From a bacterium (GTDB taxonomy: Bacteria; Moduliflexota; Moduliflexia; Moduliflexales; JAUQPW01), in contig JAUQPW010000039.1 in the NCBI GenBank assembly GCA_030550175.1, positions 1-46,205 on the forward strand: DNA of 46,205 nt, given 5' to 3'. Under the pieces are notes generated by a model that was not told the origin of the DNA, ran no database searches, and saw only the letters and a list, made by a program, of their open reading frames with translations. The translations under genes were made by a program, and so were the position numbers. Numbering within the stretch: position 1 is the stretch's first letter; every line of letters begins with the position of its first letter. Positions 27,758-36,066 of this stretch are shown piece after piece.

Positions 27758-28783
27758 TTATCTCTCTTCTTTCTCACCCACTGCATAGAATAAAGGCCCC
27801 AACACATAAAGCAGATGACGACTCACCGGCAGTTGCCGGGCTGCATGGTATAAATCGATCAATCGATTCATCCATATCGGGAAGTGGATACGCTGACCTT
27901 CGGGGACATAGGGTAAGAAGATCCGGTGACGTTTAAATCCTGTCCTATTCAGCAATCGGGATAACATCCATAGGGAGAGGAGGTTTCTCTGCGGGGGAAT
28001 TCCTCCCTGCCGACGAACATAGGCATTGGTCCAGCGTTGGGGTAGGAATCCTCCGGCCCAGAGTCTGGTGTGGGGATCTGGTCCCAGACTGAAGCGGTTG
28101 GGGGTGGTCAGGAATAATCTCCCCCCCGGTTTCAGGACGCGATAGACTTCTTTTAAGGTTTGGGTCTGATCTCGTACATTTTCGATCACGGAATCCCCTG
28201 CTACACGGTCAAATACGGCATCTGGAAAGGGCAACGCTTCGGCACAGGCACACAGGAGGGGAATATCTAAACCGGCTTCGCTTAACCGCTTCTTTCCCAC
28301 CACCAGCCAGCGAAAAGCAATATCGACTCCGACTAATCGGGTGAATCGAGGTGCTGCAGCTACCAATAAAGGAGCCGTTCCACAACCAATTTCCAGCAGG
28401 CTGGCAGGTGAGGTTTGATGGTAAGCTCCTGACTGACTCTCCCAGGCCGCTAGAGCCGCTTTTGCTCGAGCTACTCCCACCATAAGTCCTCGCTTATACT
28501 GACGTGCATGGTGAGGGGGTACAACCGAGGTCATGCTGTAATAGAAATCAATCAATCCAGAGAAGTCCAGGTCATTGAACCGCTCGGCTACCCGAAGACC
28601 TTTGGCTCGATCCGCTTCAAGGTCAATATAAGGATCTGGAAAAATGCGCAGGTCCGGAATTTCTAAAATAACCGGATATTGCCTGTTACAAGGCTCACAA
28701 CGCCATTCCTTCTGTCTATCCCCCACTTCTTTGAGATCCCCTTTGCAAAGAGGACAAAAGATTTCTATTCCTTTGAAGATCAT
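27758..28783 (-). CDS. SAM-dependent methyltransferase with N-terminal zinc ribbon
   Basis: 341 residues. An N-terminal Trm112-like zinc ribbon (C10, C13, C29, C32; CPLC...CEPC) precedes a class I methyltransferase domain. That domain has LLEIGCGTAPLL at 129-140, the acidic residue ending strand 2 in LVGVDIAF, ACAEALPFPDAVFD, and EVYRVLKPGGRLFLTTPNR. The C-terminal part is hydrophobic and basic, with no certain membrane segment. Methylation of a sugar in the glycan or of a lipid-linked intermediate is plausible from context, but the substrate is unknown. A GGAG ribosome site lies nine bases before the ATG. It is 62 bp downstream of the GT2 gene. Confidence 0.87.
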   Translation of the reverse strand: MIFKGIEIFCPLCKGDLKEVGDRQKEWRCEPCNRQYPVILEIPDLRIFPDPYIDLEADRAKGLRVAERFNDLDFSGLIDFYYSMTSVVPPHHARQYKRGLMVGVARAKAALAAWESQSGAYHQTSPASLLEIGCGTAPLLVAAAPRFTRLVGVDIAFRWLVVGKKRLSEAGLDIPLLCACAEALPFPDAVFDRVAGDSVIENVRDQTQTLKEVYRVLKPGGRLFLTTPNRFSLGPDPHTRLWAGGFLPQRWTNAYVRRQGGIPPQRNLLSLWMLSRLLNRTGFKRHRIFLPYVPEGQRIHFPIWMNRLIDLYHAARQLPVSRHLLYVLGPLFYAVGEKEER

Positions 28784-28845
28784 TAAAGCTTCTCCGTAGA
28801 CTTCTAAAGTTTTTCAAAATCTCGAAGATTTTGTAGCAAATCCTA

Positions 28846-29817
28846 TTATATTGTAGGTTCTTCAACAGCCTTTCTTGTTCCCTGGGTCTGGGGAGTCAGT
28901 GAGTCTGCAGGTCGACCCGTCAGATATCCTACCAACTCACCCCAGGACCAGACGGTCGTCATAAGTCCAATCATTGGAAGGGCACGGATAAATTCATTCA
29001 GATATCGGCGTTTACGGAGAACATGGACCATAACGCGCCCTGTCAGGAGAAGGGGTAAGGGGATAGAGCAGACTGCATGGGATAAACGCTGTAACAGAGT
29101 CATTGAGGCCACGCGCGTACTGGCGAAGAGACGACCGAAGGCGTAGCGTTCTCGGATTGCCCTATGAAAGGTTAAACTACGTTGCTGACGTACGACGATT
29201 TTAGGAGATAGCCAGAGTACCTTACCCTTCGCCTGCAGGGTCCAATTTACAGATGTCTCGTGAAATTCAGTGGCCCATACCGAAGCGATAGCTTCTAAGT
29301 CCTCACGCTTATAGGCTACATTGCAGTCAGTAAGATAAGCTGAAGGGCCCTCGGGTACCGGATTCGTATAACGACTGAAATCACATAGGTAGATAGCCCA
29401 GTTGAGGGCCGTATCCGGTTTTTCCTTATCAACGGCTCCTCCTACGGCAGCATAAGGACCCCGGTGGGTTTCTAGAATCCGGGCACACCAGTCTGGATCT
29501 GGAATACAGTGATCCTCGGTCAGTGCTATTATCCTTCCACGTGCATAATGGAAGCCCATTGCCCGAAGTTCTGCATAGGTACGACGTCCTTCGAGGTTCA
29601 AGAACTGTACCTTGGGAAATTCTGCACGGAGCGTAGTTATATCTTCCAGACTTTCATCATAGGGGACAAGGATCTCAAACGCCGGTACGCCTGTTTGCCG
29701 GGTTAATGCTTTTAGACAACGAATGAGGTAGCTTTTCCCTTGTAAAATAACTACTACCACTGTTAATTCAGGTCTGGTCGGAGCTGACTTGAATGTTGAG
29801 GAATTATTGTTTTCCAT
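28846..29817 (-). CDS. Glycosyltransferase family 2
   Basis: 323 residues. GT-A domain with VVVVILQGKSYLIRCLKAL at 20-38, a QTG...EILVPYDES segment at 41-55, and the DXD equivalent EDH at 101-103 (ALTEDHCIPDPDW). AVGGAVDKE follows, then TEFHETSVNWTLQAKG near the acceptor site. The C-terminal third is hydrophobic and basic (about 240-300), suggesting a membrane-associated end. It probably adds a sugar to a lipid-linked glycan in the cytoplasm. It is the first gene of the group GT2, methyltransferase, flippase, GT-C. Confidence 0.86.
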   Translation of the reverse strand: MENNNSSTFKSAPTRPELTVVVVILQGKSYLIRCLKALTRQTGVPAFEILVPYDESLEDITTLRAEFPKVQFLNLEGRRTYAELRAMGFHYARGRIIALTEDHCIPDPDWCARILETHRGPYAAVGGAVDKEKPDTALNWAIYLCDFSRYTNPVPEGPSAYLTDCNVAYKREDLEAIASVWATEFHETSVNWTLQAKGKVLWLSPKIVVRQQRSLTFHRAIRERYAFGRLFASTRVASMTLLQRLSHAVCSIPLPLLLTGRVMVHVLRKRRYLNEFIRALPMIGLMTTVWSWGELVGYLTGRPADSLTPQTQGTRKAVEEPTI

Positions 29818-29889
29818 GGTTTTTCTTAGCCAGAAAAAGGAGTGCTTTGTCTATAGTTAATTCGCATGGTTCTCTTCTCTCACTCCCGG

Positions 29890-29917
29890 CCCCTCTCCCG
29901 AAGCTTCGGGAGAGGGG
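29890..29917. repeat. 28-bp perfect palindrome CCCCTCTCCCGAAGCTT...
   Basis: A perfect palindrome centred on AAGCTT in the 220-bp gap between the PepSY and GT2 genes. An identical copy lies at 43969-43996. It belongs to the family of CCCCTCTCCC-armed palindromes found five times in the window. Confidence 0.8.
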
Positions 29918-30037
29918 GATCAAATTTAATTTAGCAAAATAATAAAATCGAATAGCTCATCGGCTTTTAGTACCGGGGGAACTTTGCCCTCCGGCCTCGA
30001 CGCTCAAAGCCCTCTCCTCGGAGCGTAAAGGATTCAT

Positions 30038-30769
30038 TCATCTATCTGACCCCCTGGTCTTTTCAATTCTCCAGCGCCTGGGTAATGCCAGATAGTAGCC
30101 AACTCCGACGGCCAGGATTCCTATTGTGGCCAGCAGAGATGGTAGAATTTTCAGGATTCTCTTTTCCTCTGTAAGGAATTTGAATTCTTCGAAAAAGTGG
30201 AACCTTTCGATGATGGCCCTCATCCGATTTAAGCGATCTCTACGAACGACTTTCCCATCGGTCATAGAAACATGATAAAGAACAGAAGGATCATCCTCGA
30301 ATGCAATTCGGTACACAGGTAATGGCCCTGCAATATAAGAAAAGTCATGCCGATCAATACGTTCGATTCGATAAACCCGGCTCTCTGAAGGAAAAGCGTC
30401 TCGGGCAATCTGCTCGGCAAGCTCGGGGGTCATGGTAAATATTTGACCGGACCGGGCGTCAACGATTCGGGGACCATAAGCTTTCACCGAGACCTCATAG
30501 ACAATTAAATTCAAGATCCGCTTTAAGGTGACCCTTTCCACTTCCAGAGAGGTCCCCGGAAGGTTGGCCAGAACCGTAGTCACAGCCTCCGTAGGGGACA
30601 GGGTAATATCCTGGAGATCTGTCGGTTTTAGCGTCCATTCACGCGGCGACCACATTGGCGATAGAGAAGGTAAAATCAAGGAAATACCACTCACGGCCTG
30701 TACTAAAAGGAACAAGCCCCCCATAATTCCTAACCATTTATGAATTTGATATAAAGTTCTCCGTTTCAT
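30038..30769 (-). CDS. PepSY-associated transmembrane protein
   Basis: 243 residues with a membrane segment at each end (about 12-34 and 210-230) and an outside domain between. The N-terminus YQIHKWLGIMGGLFLLVQAVSG is the PepSY-TM helix with its conserved His-Lys/Arg-Trp. The outside region contains PepSY-like stretches (SGQIFTMTPELAEQIA and VYRIAFEDDPSVLYHVSMTDGKV). Such proteins occur with iron uptake, metal reductases or peptidase regulation, so this gene is out of theme in a glycan region. An AAGGAG sequence touches the ATG, closer than usual. It has its own intergenic spaces on both sides and is probably independent. Confidence 0.8.
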   Translation of the reverse strand: MKRRTLYQIHKWLGIMGGLFLLVQAVSGISLILPSLSPMWSPREWTLKPTDLQDITLSPTEAVTTVLANLPGTSLEVERVTLKRILNLIVYEVSVKAYGPRIVDARSGQIFTMTPELAEQIARDAFPSESRVYRIERIDRHDFSYIAGPLPVYRIAFEDDPSVLYHVSMTDGKVVRRDRLNRMRAIIERFHFFEEFKFLTEEKRILKILPSLLATIGILAVGVGYYLALPRRWRIEKTRGSDR

Positions 30770-30846
30770 CTCCTTCTATTTAAATTGTAATTTAGATCCT
30801 ATTCTCAGAAATAAAGATGGATGACACGCGTTGTAAGCAATTCTTC

Positions 30847-30862
30847 CCTGCCTGTCGGCAGG
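30847..30862. repeat. Short hairpin CCTGCC-TGTC-GGCAGG
   Basis: A 6-bp GC-rich stem with a 4-base loop, followed by another GCCTGCCGG at 30872. It lies in the 141-bp gap downstream of an SGNH hydrolase gene and could end transcription, although no U-run follows. Confidence 0.4.
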
Positions 30863-30910
30863 TAGCTATTTGCCTGCCGGATTTATGATACACAGGATTC
30901 AGAAGAAGAT

Positions 30911-32047
30911 TTAATGCGTTGCCATAATGGATTTAACAGCATCCAGGATCAAATCTGCAAATGCCTGTTCTCCTCTTGGGTTAAAATGGCAATCATCCAC
31001 GAGGAATTCCGGTTGTGAAAGGGTTGCATTGGCATCTACCAGGGCAACCCCCCACTTCCTGGCAACCGATTTCGTAATTTCATTGTTCCCGGCCACCCAA
31101 TTCGAAATCACCGGTAACGTACGTCGGTTTCCTCTCAGGACATCAGAGCTATATCCTTTTGAATAGAAAGGAATCGTAGAAAGGATAACCTTACCACCTT
31201 GTTCGTTTGTCAGTTGAATCTCCTGCTCAAGGTTATAACGGAAGGTTTCGGTCCGCCGGTAATCCCTTGCATTTTGCAATAATTCCTCATCTGTGGGAAG
31301 ATTTTCATATCTAATGGATCCATAAGCCGGGTTTTCCTCACGTTGAGAGAATCCGAATCGTCCCCGGCCCGGTGTTGTAACAAGCATAAACAGGTGCGAG
31401 ACCCGAAAGAGTAATTTATAGGTATAGTTACTATTACGGAATTGATATCCCACCTTACGATAGTGACTATAGTCCTCCTGGTAATTGTTAAATAGTTGAG
31501 GGAACACTTCATTCCGACCATCGACAATCACAATGATATCTGGATGTAGAGTTAGCACCCGTAGACGGAGGTTAATTAAGGTTTCTCTGGAGTTCCAGCC
31601 AGGCACACCGGCATTCAATACCTCAACTCGACGACCTGGAAGCAAGGTATGCAGGCGGTTTTCCAATTGAACTGCAGAAGTTTCCTCATCACTCACAGCA
31701 ACTCCATAAGTGGTTGATGCACCCATCAGTACAATTCGCAAGGTTCCCGGCGGTTTTTCAATGGAAAAGGAAGGACCCCGGAAACCATAGCTGTTATGCG
31801 AGAATCGACCGGAATGAAAATTCGGTCTCAGAGTATATCCCAGGATGGGATGGCCTGTAAAGCGACCCCGATTTTCCGTATGATGCGTAAGTTGGAATAC
31901 CTTCTCTGCAGGCCAATACCAGGCAACCCACACCCTGGCAATAAGTTCAAGTCCCAGCAAGGCAATTCCACTACTCCAAAGAAACCACCCTGGCCATTGT
32001 AACCAGGGCTTCTGGCCGGTGTTTTTTCCCTCTCCCTTTGTGGGCAT
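30911..32047 (-). CDS. Membrane-anchored SGNH/GDSL hydrolase
   Basis: 378 residues: one N-terminal membrane segment (about 18-42) and an outside SGNH domain. Block I is LMGASTTYG with nucleophile S111. The oxyanion Gly is in NAGVPGWNS at 145-153, block III is DGRNE with N179, and the late Asp-x-x-His is DDCHFNPRGE. It could remove or transfer acetyl groups on a polysaccharide, as related envelope SGNH proteins do, but the substrate is not visible. The ATG abuts a CCAGGATAAG repeat end (32050-32062), so no ribosome site is evident. The second SGNH protein, 33463-34536, is of a different subgroup. Confidence 0.84.
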   Translation of the reverse strand: MPTKGEGKNTGQKPWLQWPGWFLWSSGIALLGLELIARVWVAWYWPAEKVFQLTHHTENRGRFTGHPILGYTLRPNFHSGRFSHNSYGFRGPSFSIEKPPGTLRIVLMGASTTYGVAVSDEETSAVQLENRLHTLLPGRRVEVLNAGVPGWNSRETLINLRLRVLTLHPDIIVIVDGRNEVFPQLFNNYQEDYSHYRKVGYQFRNSNYTYKLLFRVSHLFMLVTTPGRGRFGFSQREENPAYGSIRYENLPTDEELLQNARDYRRTETFRYNLEQEIQLTNEQGGKVILSTIPFYSKGYSSDVLRGNRRTLPVISNWVAGNNEITKSVARKWGVALVDANATLSQPEFLVDDCHFNPRGEQAFADLILDAVKSIMATH

Positions 32048-32108
32048 ACGTACCAGGATAAGACTTAACTGGAAGTGCGACCGTCTACCTCACCCCTTCG
32101 CTCCATAC

Positions 32109-32260
32109 GCACCAGGATAAGCTGAAAAACCCGTCAGGGGAGAACAGTTGGTAACCCCCGACGAAAATCGAGGAATTCAGAAATTCAGGATTTTTCAAGC
32201 TCTCTGGCAGTATCCATTAAACAGGTCGCCCCGCCGGGGCTAACCTTCTTATCCTGGCGC
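32109..32260. repeat. MITE-like element with 13-bp terminal inverted repeats
   Basis: 152 bp bounded by GCACCAGGATAAG and CTTATCCTGGCGC, inverted repeats with one mismatch. Inside are hairpin sequences (CCCGTCAGGGG and GCCCCGCCGGGGC). A diverged, oppositely oriented copy lies at 24226-24371. Single ends are at 32050-32062 and 22296-22307. There is no coding sequence. Confidence 0.75.
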
Positions 32261-32332
32261 TATGGGAGCCGGAGGTGATGGAATCACCACAAGGCATAGT
32301 TTTTGGCTGCCCGGCTGGAAAGCCTAAAGAAT

Positions 32333-33352
32333 TTAGAATTTCCCTTTCAGGAAAGTATGAGACGCCGCATAGGCTATCTCCACGGCTCTTAAACCATCAT
32401 GGCCGGTGGCTAATTCTGTTCGTTCACCCCGGATCGCCCGGGAAAAGGCTTGAAACTCCTGAATAAAGCTCTGAATCACGATCCAACGGTACGAACGGAG
32501 ATATTCCTGGATAAAAGTTAGGGGAAAGAAGTAAGTTTTTCGCCGCATAGACCCCCCACGTTCCGGGGACCAAAGAACTTGAGTTAACATAGGGAAACAT
32601 CGGGTCCGAATACAGCCTCGGGTTCCGTAAATTTCAATTGAAAGACGATATCCTCTCCATTCCGTCCAGCTTGCCTGAAGAGAAGCGATCTTTCCGGTGG
32701 TACTGCGAAGGAGGGCAAAGCCATTATCTTCACAGCCCTTGAACTCCCATACCCCATTGGTAGCAAATCCCTTGACTTCTGCTACTTCCCCAAGAAAATA
32801 GCAAGTCAGGTCGATGAGATGAATGCCATTGTCCCGAAGGGCTCCCCCTCCCATAATTTCGCTCTCATGCAACCAGGATTGGTTGTGTTCTGCAGCAGAA
32901 TATCCCGTATAACTACGAATATGATCCAGCGTACCAATTATTCCGCTGTCCAGAAGCTTGCGTGCTTTCTGAATAGAGGGATAGAAGCGATAATTAAATC
33001 CTGTGGCCAAGAACCGACCACTCTGCTTTTCTACTTCGAGAATACTCTGACATTCATCGGGCGTTCGGGCCAGGGGCTTCTCACAGAGCACATGCTTACC
33101 CGCTTTCAGTGCTTCCCTGCACATCTCGGCGTGGAGGTGCGGGGGTGTCGAGATAATGACGGCTTCCATTCCCTCCCGATGAATCAGAGAACGCCAGTCG
33201 GGTACTACCACGCCCCCGTAATGGATAGAAACCCTCCGGGCTCGATCCAGATCAATATCACTGACGGCTTCTAGCCGGCATCCTGGCACCTGCTTTAATG
33301 CTGCTGCCCGTAATGAGCCAATCCCACCACATCCAATGAGTCCAAATCGCAT
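32333..33352 (-). CDS. Gfo/Idh/MocA-family NAD(P)-dependent oxidoreductase
   Basis: 339 residues from the ATG at 33352. The open frame continues to 33457, but that part only translates a palindromic repeat, so I reject the longer start. A Rossmann domain opens with FGLIGCGGIG (3-12). The catalytic Lys is in the EKPLA motif at 91-95, and GGGALRDNGIHLIDL at 168-182 holds the conserved Asp/His pair (D174, H178). By family it oxidises or reduces a sugar or nucleotide-sugar hydroxyl, such as in making 3-keto or uronic-acid sugars. The exact substrate is unknown. It lies between two SGNH hydrolase genes. Confidence 0.87.
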   Translation of the reverse strand: MRFGLIGCGGIGSLRAAALKQVPGCRLEAVSDIDLDRARRVSIHYGGVVVPDWRSLIHREGMEAVIISTPPHLHAEMCREALKAGKHVLCEKPLARTPDECQSILEVEKQSGRFLATGFNYRFYPSIQKARKLLDSGIIGTLDHIRSYTGYSAAEHNQSWLHESEIMGGGALRDNGIHLIDLTCYFLGEVAEVKGFATNGVWEFKGCEDNGFALLRSTTGKIASLQASWTEWRGYRLSIEIYGTRGCIRTRCFPMLTQVLWSPERGGSMRRKTYFFPLTFIQEYLRSYRWIVIQSFIQEFQAFSRAIRGERTELATGHDGLRAVEIAYAASHTFLKGKF

Positions 33353-33381
33353 GATGAAAAATTTTTGCTTCCCCGGATCGG

Positions 33382-33452
33382 AGTGTGGGAGTATGGAGGT
33401 GTGGGAGTACTTCCCCACCCCCCCTACTCCCACACCTCCATACTCCCATACT
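33382..33452. repeat. Inverted repeat with 28-bp arms
   Basis: Arms AGTGTGGGAGTATGGAGGTG... (33382-33409) and its complement (33425-33452) differ at one position and enclose a 15-base C-rich loop. It fills the 110-bp gap between the SGNH and oxidoreductase genes. A looser relative, built of the same GGGAGTATGG units, lies at 46076-46184. It may block or pause transcription between the two genes. Confidence 0.75.
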
Positions 33453-33462
33453 CCCATACTTC

Positions 33463-34536
33463 CTATTTTTGTTGGGAAATTATAGAACGGGTTGGAACCA
33501 ACTGCTCCTTTTTAAGAAACATGGCTATCTTCTCGGCCACCAGTTCTCTCCCCTCTCGGGTTAAATGAATCTGATCTTCCAGGAGGTGTTTTTTTCGATC
33601 TATATCCGGAAATAAATTTAGCATAGGGATACCCAGCCGTTCACAGATTGCTTTCAACTTCTGTTGGGGTTTGGTCACATAAGCACGATCTCGTGTCAGA
33701 TAATCTTCCCGGAGCTGCTCACCAAACGGAAATACAACCAAAAATACACGAAAACCATGGGTTTTGCCGAGTTCTACCATCTCCTTCAGTTGGTTTTCAA
33801 TGGGAGGCCACGATTCGTCCTTCCAGGCTGTTCTAAAATCTGGTCGATAATCAAAGGTGAAGCCTTCCTGCGTTTTCAGTTCGATCAAGCTCTCAAATAT
33901 ACTGAGCTTATGCCGTAACCATACAAGAAAATGACTTTTGCGTGCAAGCTGGTAAGCCATACTGTCCACCGAGTGAACGGCTTCTTCCGTAAACTCATAG
34001 GTATCACTCACGATTTCCCCATTTTCAACCTTAAACTGGTGGAGAAATTTATGAAGGTCATTTAAACAAAAACTTACGCCAACAAGATCGGGATTGAATT
34101 TTAGTCCGTATTTCTTTAAATAAACAAGTTCCTGGTAATTGGTATAACCCTTTATCCCTGCATTGATGATCTCTATGGGTACAAGGTCAGGGTCTTTATT
34201 AAGGTTGGTTTCTAGCCGCCCTACGTAGGTATCTTCAGGATTATCCCCATAAAAAGGGATGGAATCTCCCAGGATTAAAAGTCTAAATTTTGTTTTTACA
34301 GGGTCAATAGGTCTATTTCTCAATCCATCTGAGTTAAGATCTTCATAGTCAGGCCGTGGTCGGTATAAGAGGTCTTCATCGTAGATGGCCCAGGGTTTAG
34401 AGGACTTGTGCCTCCAGTTGCTTAACCCTTCGATTCCACGAAATCCCAGTTCTAAGACAATAAAAAAAATTATCAGACTCATGAGGGCCAGACTTACTTT
34501 TGCCAACAAATCCTTAAGAATTTGCGAGGTTTTCAT
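33463..34536 (-). CDS. Membrane-anchored SGNH hydrolase
   Basis: 357 residues: N-terminal membrane segment about 12-32, then an outside SGNH-fold domain. Block I is LLILGDSIPFYG with S92. NAGIKGYTNYQ supplies the oxyanion Gly, SFCLNDL has the block III Asn-Asp, and DQIHLTREG has the C-terminal Asp-x-x-His. All four catalytic positions are therefore present. It likely acts on acyl groups of an envelope glycan or lipid; acetyltransfer is an alternative to hydrolysis. An AGGAG ribosome site lies eight bases before the ATG. It follows the FAD-enzyme gene by 19 bp, implying cotranscription. Confidence 0.84.
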   Translation of the reverse strand: MKTSQILKDLLAKVSLALMSLIIFFIVLELGFRGIEGLSNWRHKSSKPWAIYDEDLLYRPRPDYEDLNSDGLRNRPIDPVKTKFRLLILGDSIPFYGDNPEDTYVGRLETNLNKDPDLVPIEIINAGIKGYTNYQELVYLKKYGLKFNPDLVGVSFCLNDLHKFLHQFKVENGEIVSDTYEFTEEAVHSVDSMAYQLARKSHFLVWLRHKLSIFESLIELKTQEGFTFDYRPDFRTAWKDESWPPIENQLKEMVELGKTHGFRVFLVVFPFGEQLREDYLTRDRAYVTKPQQKLKAICERLGIPMLNLFPDIDRKKHLLEDQIHLTREGRELVAEKIAMFLKKEQLVPTRSIISQQK

Positions 34537-34555
34537 CTCACTTTCTCCTCTATTT

Positions 34556-36019
34556 TTAATCCTCTACCACGTGGGTTTCAAAAATATTTCGATACCGTCG
34601 CCATTTTTCATGGTCAAAATCACCCTGTTCATTTAGACAGTCGACGGCTGAATAAGCCATGTATAAGGCATGATGGGTATTGTCATGGGCAAACAATCCT
34701 TGACGGCCAAAGGTTAATAAGCCTCCGATGCCTTCAAGGTAATGATCCAGAAGTTGAAAATACTTCTCAAAACCTTTTTGATAGATGGGATAAGCATATT
34801 GAATTCGACGTGTGAATACCTGCCGAATAGGAGCCGTAACAGGTATCTTTGCGGTACTCAAGGCTTCCAGGACCATTCGACCCAGGTCTTCATCTTTCAT
34901 CCCCCAAACCTCCTGGGAGGTTTCACAGGGTAATTCGGCACATAAAGCTGTCAGACCGACAGGTTCCACCGCGTTGTTATAATTTTTAGGTTCGGAAATC
35001 CGCGTAATAGGAATTTCCGGTTCTGGAAAATAGTGGGCATCGAATTCACTGAATCGATCCTGTTCCAGGATCAGATATACGAGGATCATGGCTCTAAACT
35101 TAATTTTTTTCGCAGCCAGAATGACTTCTTCCTCAGGCCTGGGTTGCAGGCTTTGGATAAGTATATTTAGAGGAAGGGTAGACCAGATGTAATCAGCCTG
35201 TACAGTATGTCGGATCGAGGGGTCTTCATAGGTGACGGCCTTAACCCGATCTCTTTCCCATTGTACCTGTTGCACTCTGGCAGTGAGGACAATTTCGGCC
35301 CCTTCCCGGATAGCTGCCTGGGAGAGGGCTTCGGATATCTGACCGTAACCCCGTCTGGGATAATAGAAATACGGGCGGCCACCTTCCCTCCCCGTGGATG
35401 GGGAGGAATTCCATTGTAACTTTGAAAAAACTTTCTTAAACATCTTTCCCAAAGAGTTTGCAGCGATCCTTCGCCTGGCCTGAACGTCGGATATTTCCTC
35501 GGGAGCTATTCCCCAGATCTTGCAGGCATAGGGGAAGTAGAAATCCCGACAGATGGTTTTACCCAACTGACCCTCCAGCAGGGAAGCAAATGTTTCATTC
35601 TGATCGGGTTTTTCCTTTGATGGGGGCATAATTTTCAGGAGTGCATCGGTCAGGACACCCAGGGCAAATTCTGGTGGCAACTTCATGAGAAGATCCAGGG
35701 GTTTAAGGGGAAAGTGAATCCATCTGTTTTTTAGACGGATACGACCATGTCGAGGTCGAAGCAACAAATCATCTCCCAGCAACTGTTGAAGGTCTTGGAG
35801 TATTGCCGGGTCACAGGCCGGATGAAGGCGGTGACTTCCGTAATCCAGATACAATCCTTCCACTTCAAAACTACCGGCATTTCCACCCACCCGATCCCGT
35901 TGTTCCAATACCGTAACCCGGGCTTTTTTGTGTCGTGCTAACTGGAACGCAGCCCCTAACCCGGCAGGTCCGGCCCCTAAGATAACGATCTGAGGTTTTG
36001 ACTTTGTCATATCCGTCAT
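34556..36019 (-). CDS. FAD-dependent amine-oxidase-fold protein (UDP-galactopyranose mutase-like)
   Basis: 487 residues. The N-terminal FAD-binding motif is VILGAGPAGLGAA (12-24) with E39 ending the second strand and the following RVGGNAGSF. LYLDYGSHRLHP at 57-68 resembles the UGM/protoporphyrinogen-oxidase group, as does the PYACKIWG stretch near 170. The C-terminal FAD motif includes GGLLTFGRQGLFAHDNTHHA. Such proteins in polysaccharide regions rearrange or desaturate sugars or process lipids; true UGM activity cannot be claimed. Two ATGs (36019 and 36010) are possible starts. It is cotranscribed with the SGNH gene (19-bp gap). Confidence 0.85.
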   Translation of the reverse strand: MTDMTKSKPQIVILGAGPAGLGAAFQLARHKKARVTVLEQRDRVGGNAGSFEVEGLYLDYGSHRLHPACDPAILQDLQQLLGDDLLLRPRHGRIRLKNRWIHFPLKPLDLLMKLPPEFALGVLTDALLKIMPPSKEKPDQNETFASLLEGQLGKTICRDFYFPYACKIWGIAPEEISDVQARRRIAANSLGKMFKKVFSKLQWNSSPSTGREGGRPYFYYPRRGYGQISEALSQAAIREGAEIVLTARVQQVQWERDRVKAVTYEDPSIRHTVQADYIWSTLPLNILIQSLQPRPEEEVILAAKKIKFRAMILVYLILEQDRFSEFDAHYFPEPEIPITRISEPKNYNNAVEPVGLTALCAELPCETSQEVWGMKDEDLGRMVLEALSTAKIPVTAPIRQVFTRRIQYAYPIYQKGFEKYFQLLDHYLEGIGGLLTFGRQGLFAHDNTHHALYMAYSAVDCLNEQGDFDHEKWRRYRNIFETHVVED

Positions 36020-36023
36020 ATTG

Positions 36024-36066
36024 TTGAGTGGTAAGTGGTAAATGGTGATTTACTACTCACTACCAG
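36024..36066. repeat. Imperfect palindrome of GGTAAGTGGTAAA units
   Basis: GAGTGGTAAGTGGTAAA is followed by the near-complement TTTACTACTCACTACC, filling most of the 47-bp gap between the FAD-enzyme and UPF0104 genes. A similar CTACTCACTACTCG fragment appears near 44027. Confidence 0.45.

Noticed and set aside
33353..33457. Longer N-terminus for the Gfo/Idh/MocA dehydrogenase
   Set aside because: It is only the translation of the 33382-33452 palindrome; the Rossmann motif starts three residues after the ATG at 33352.
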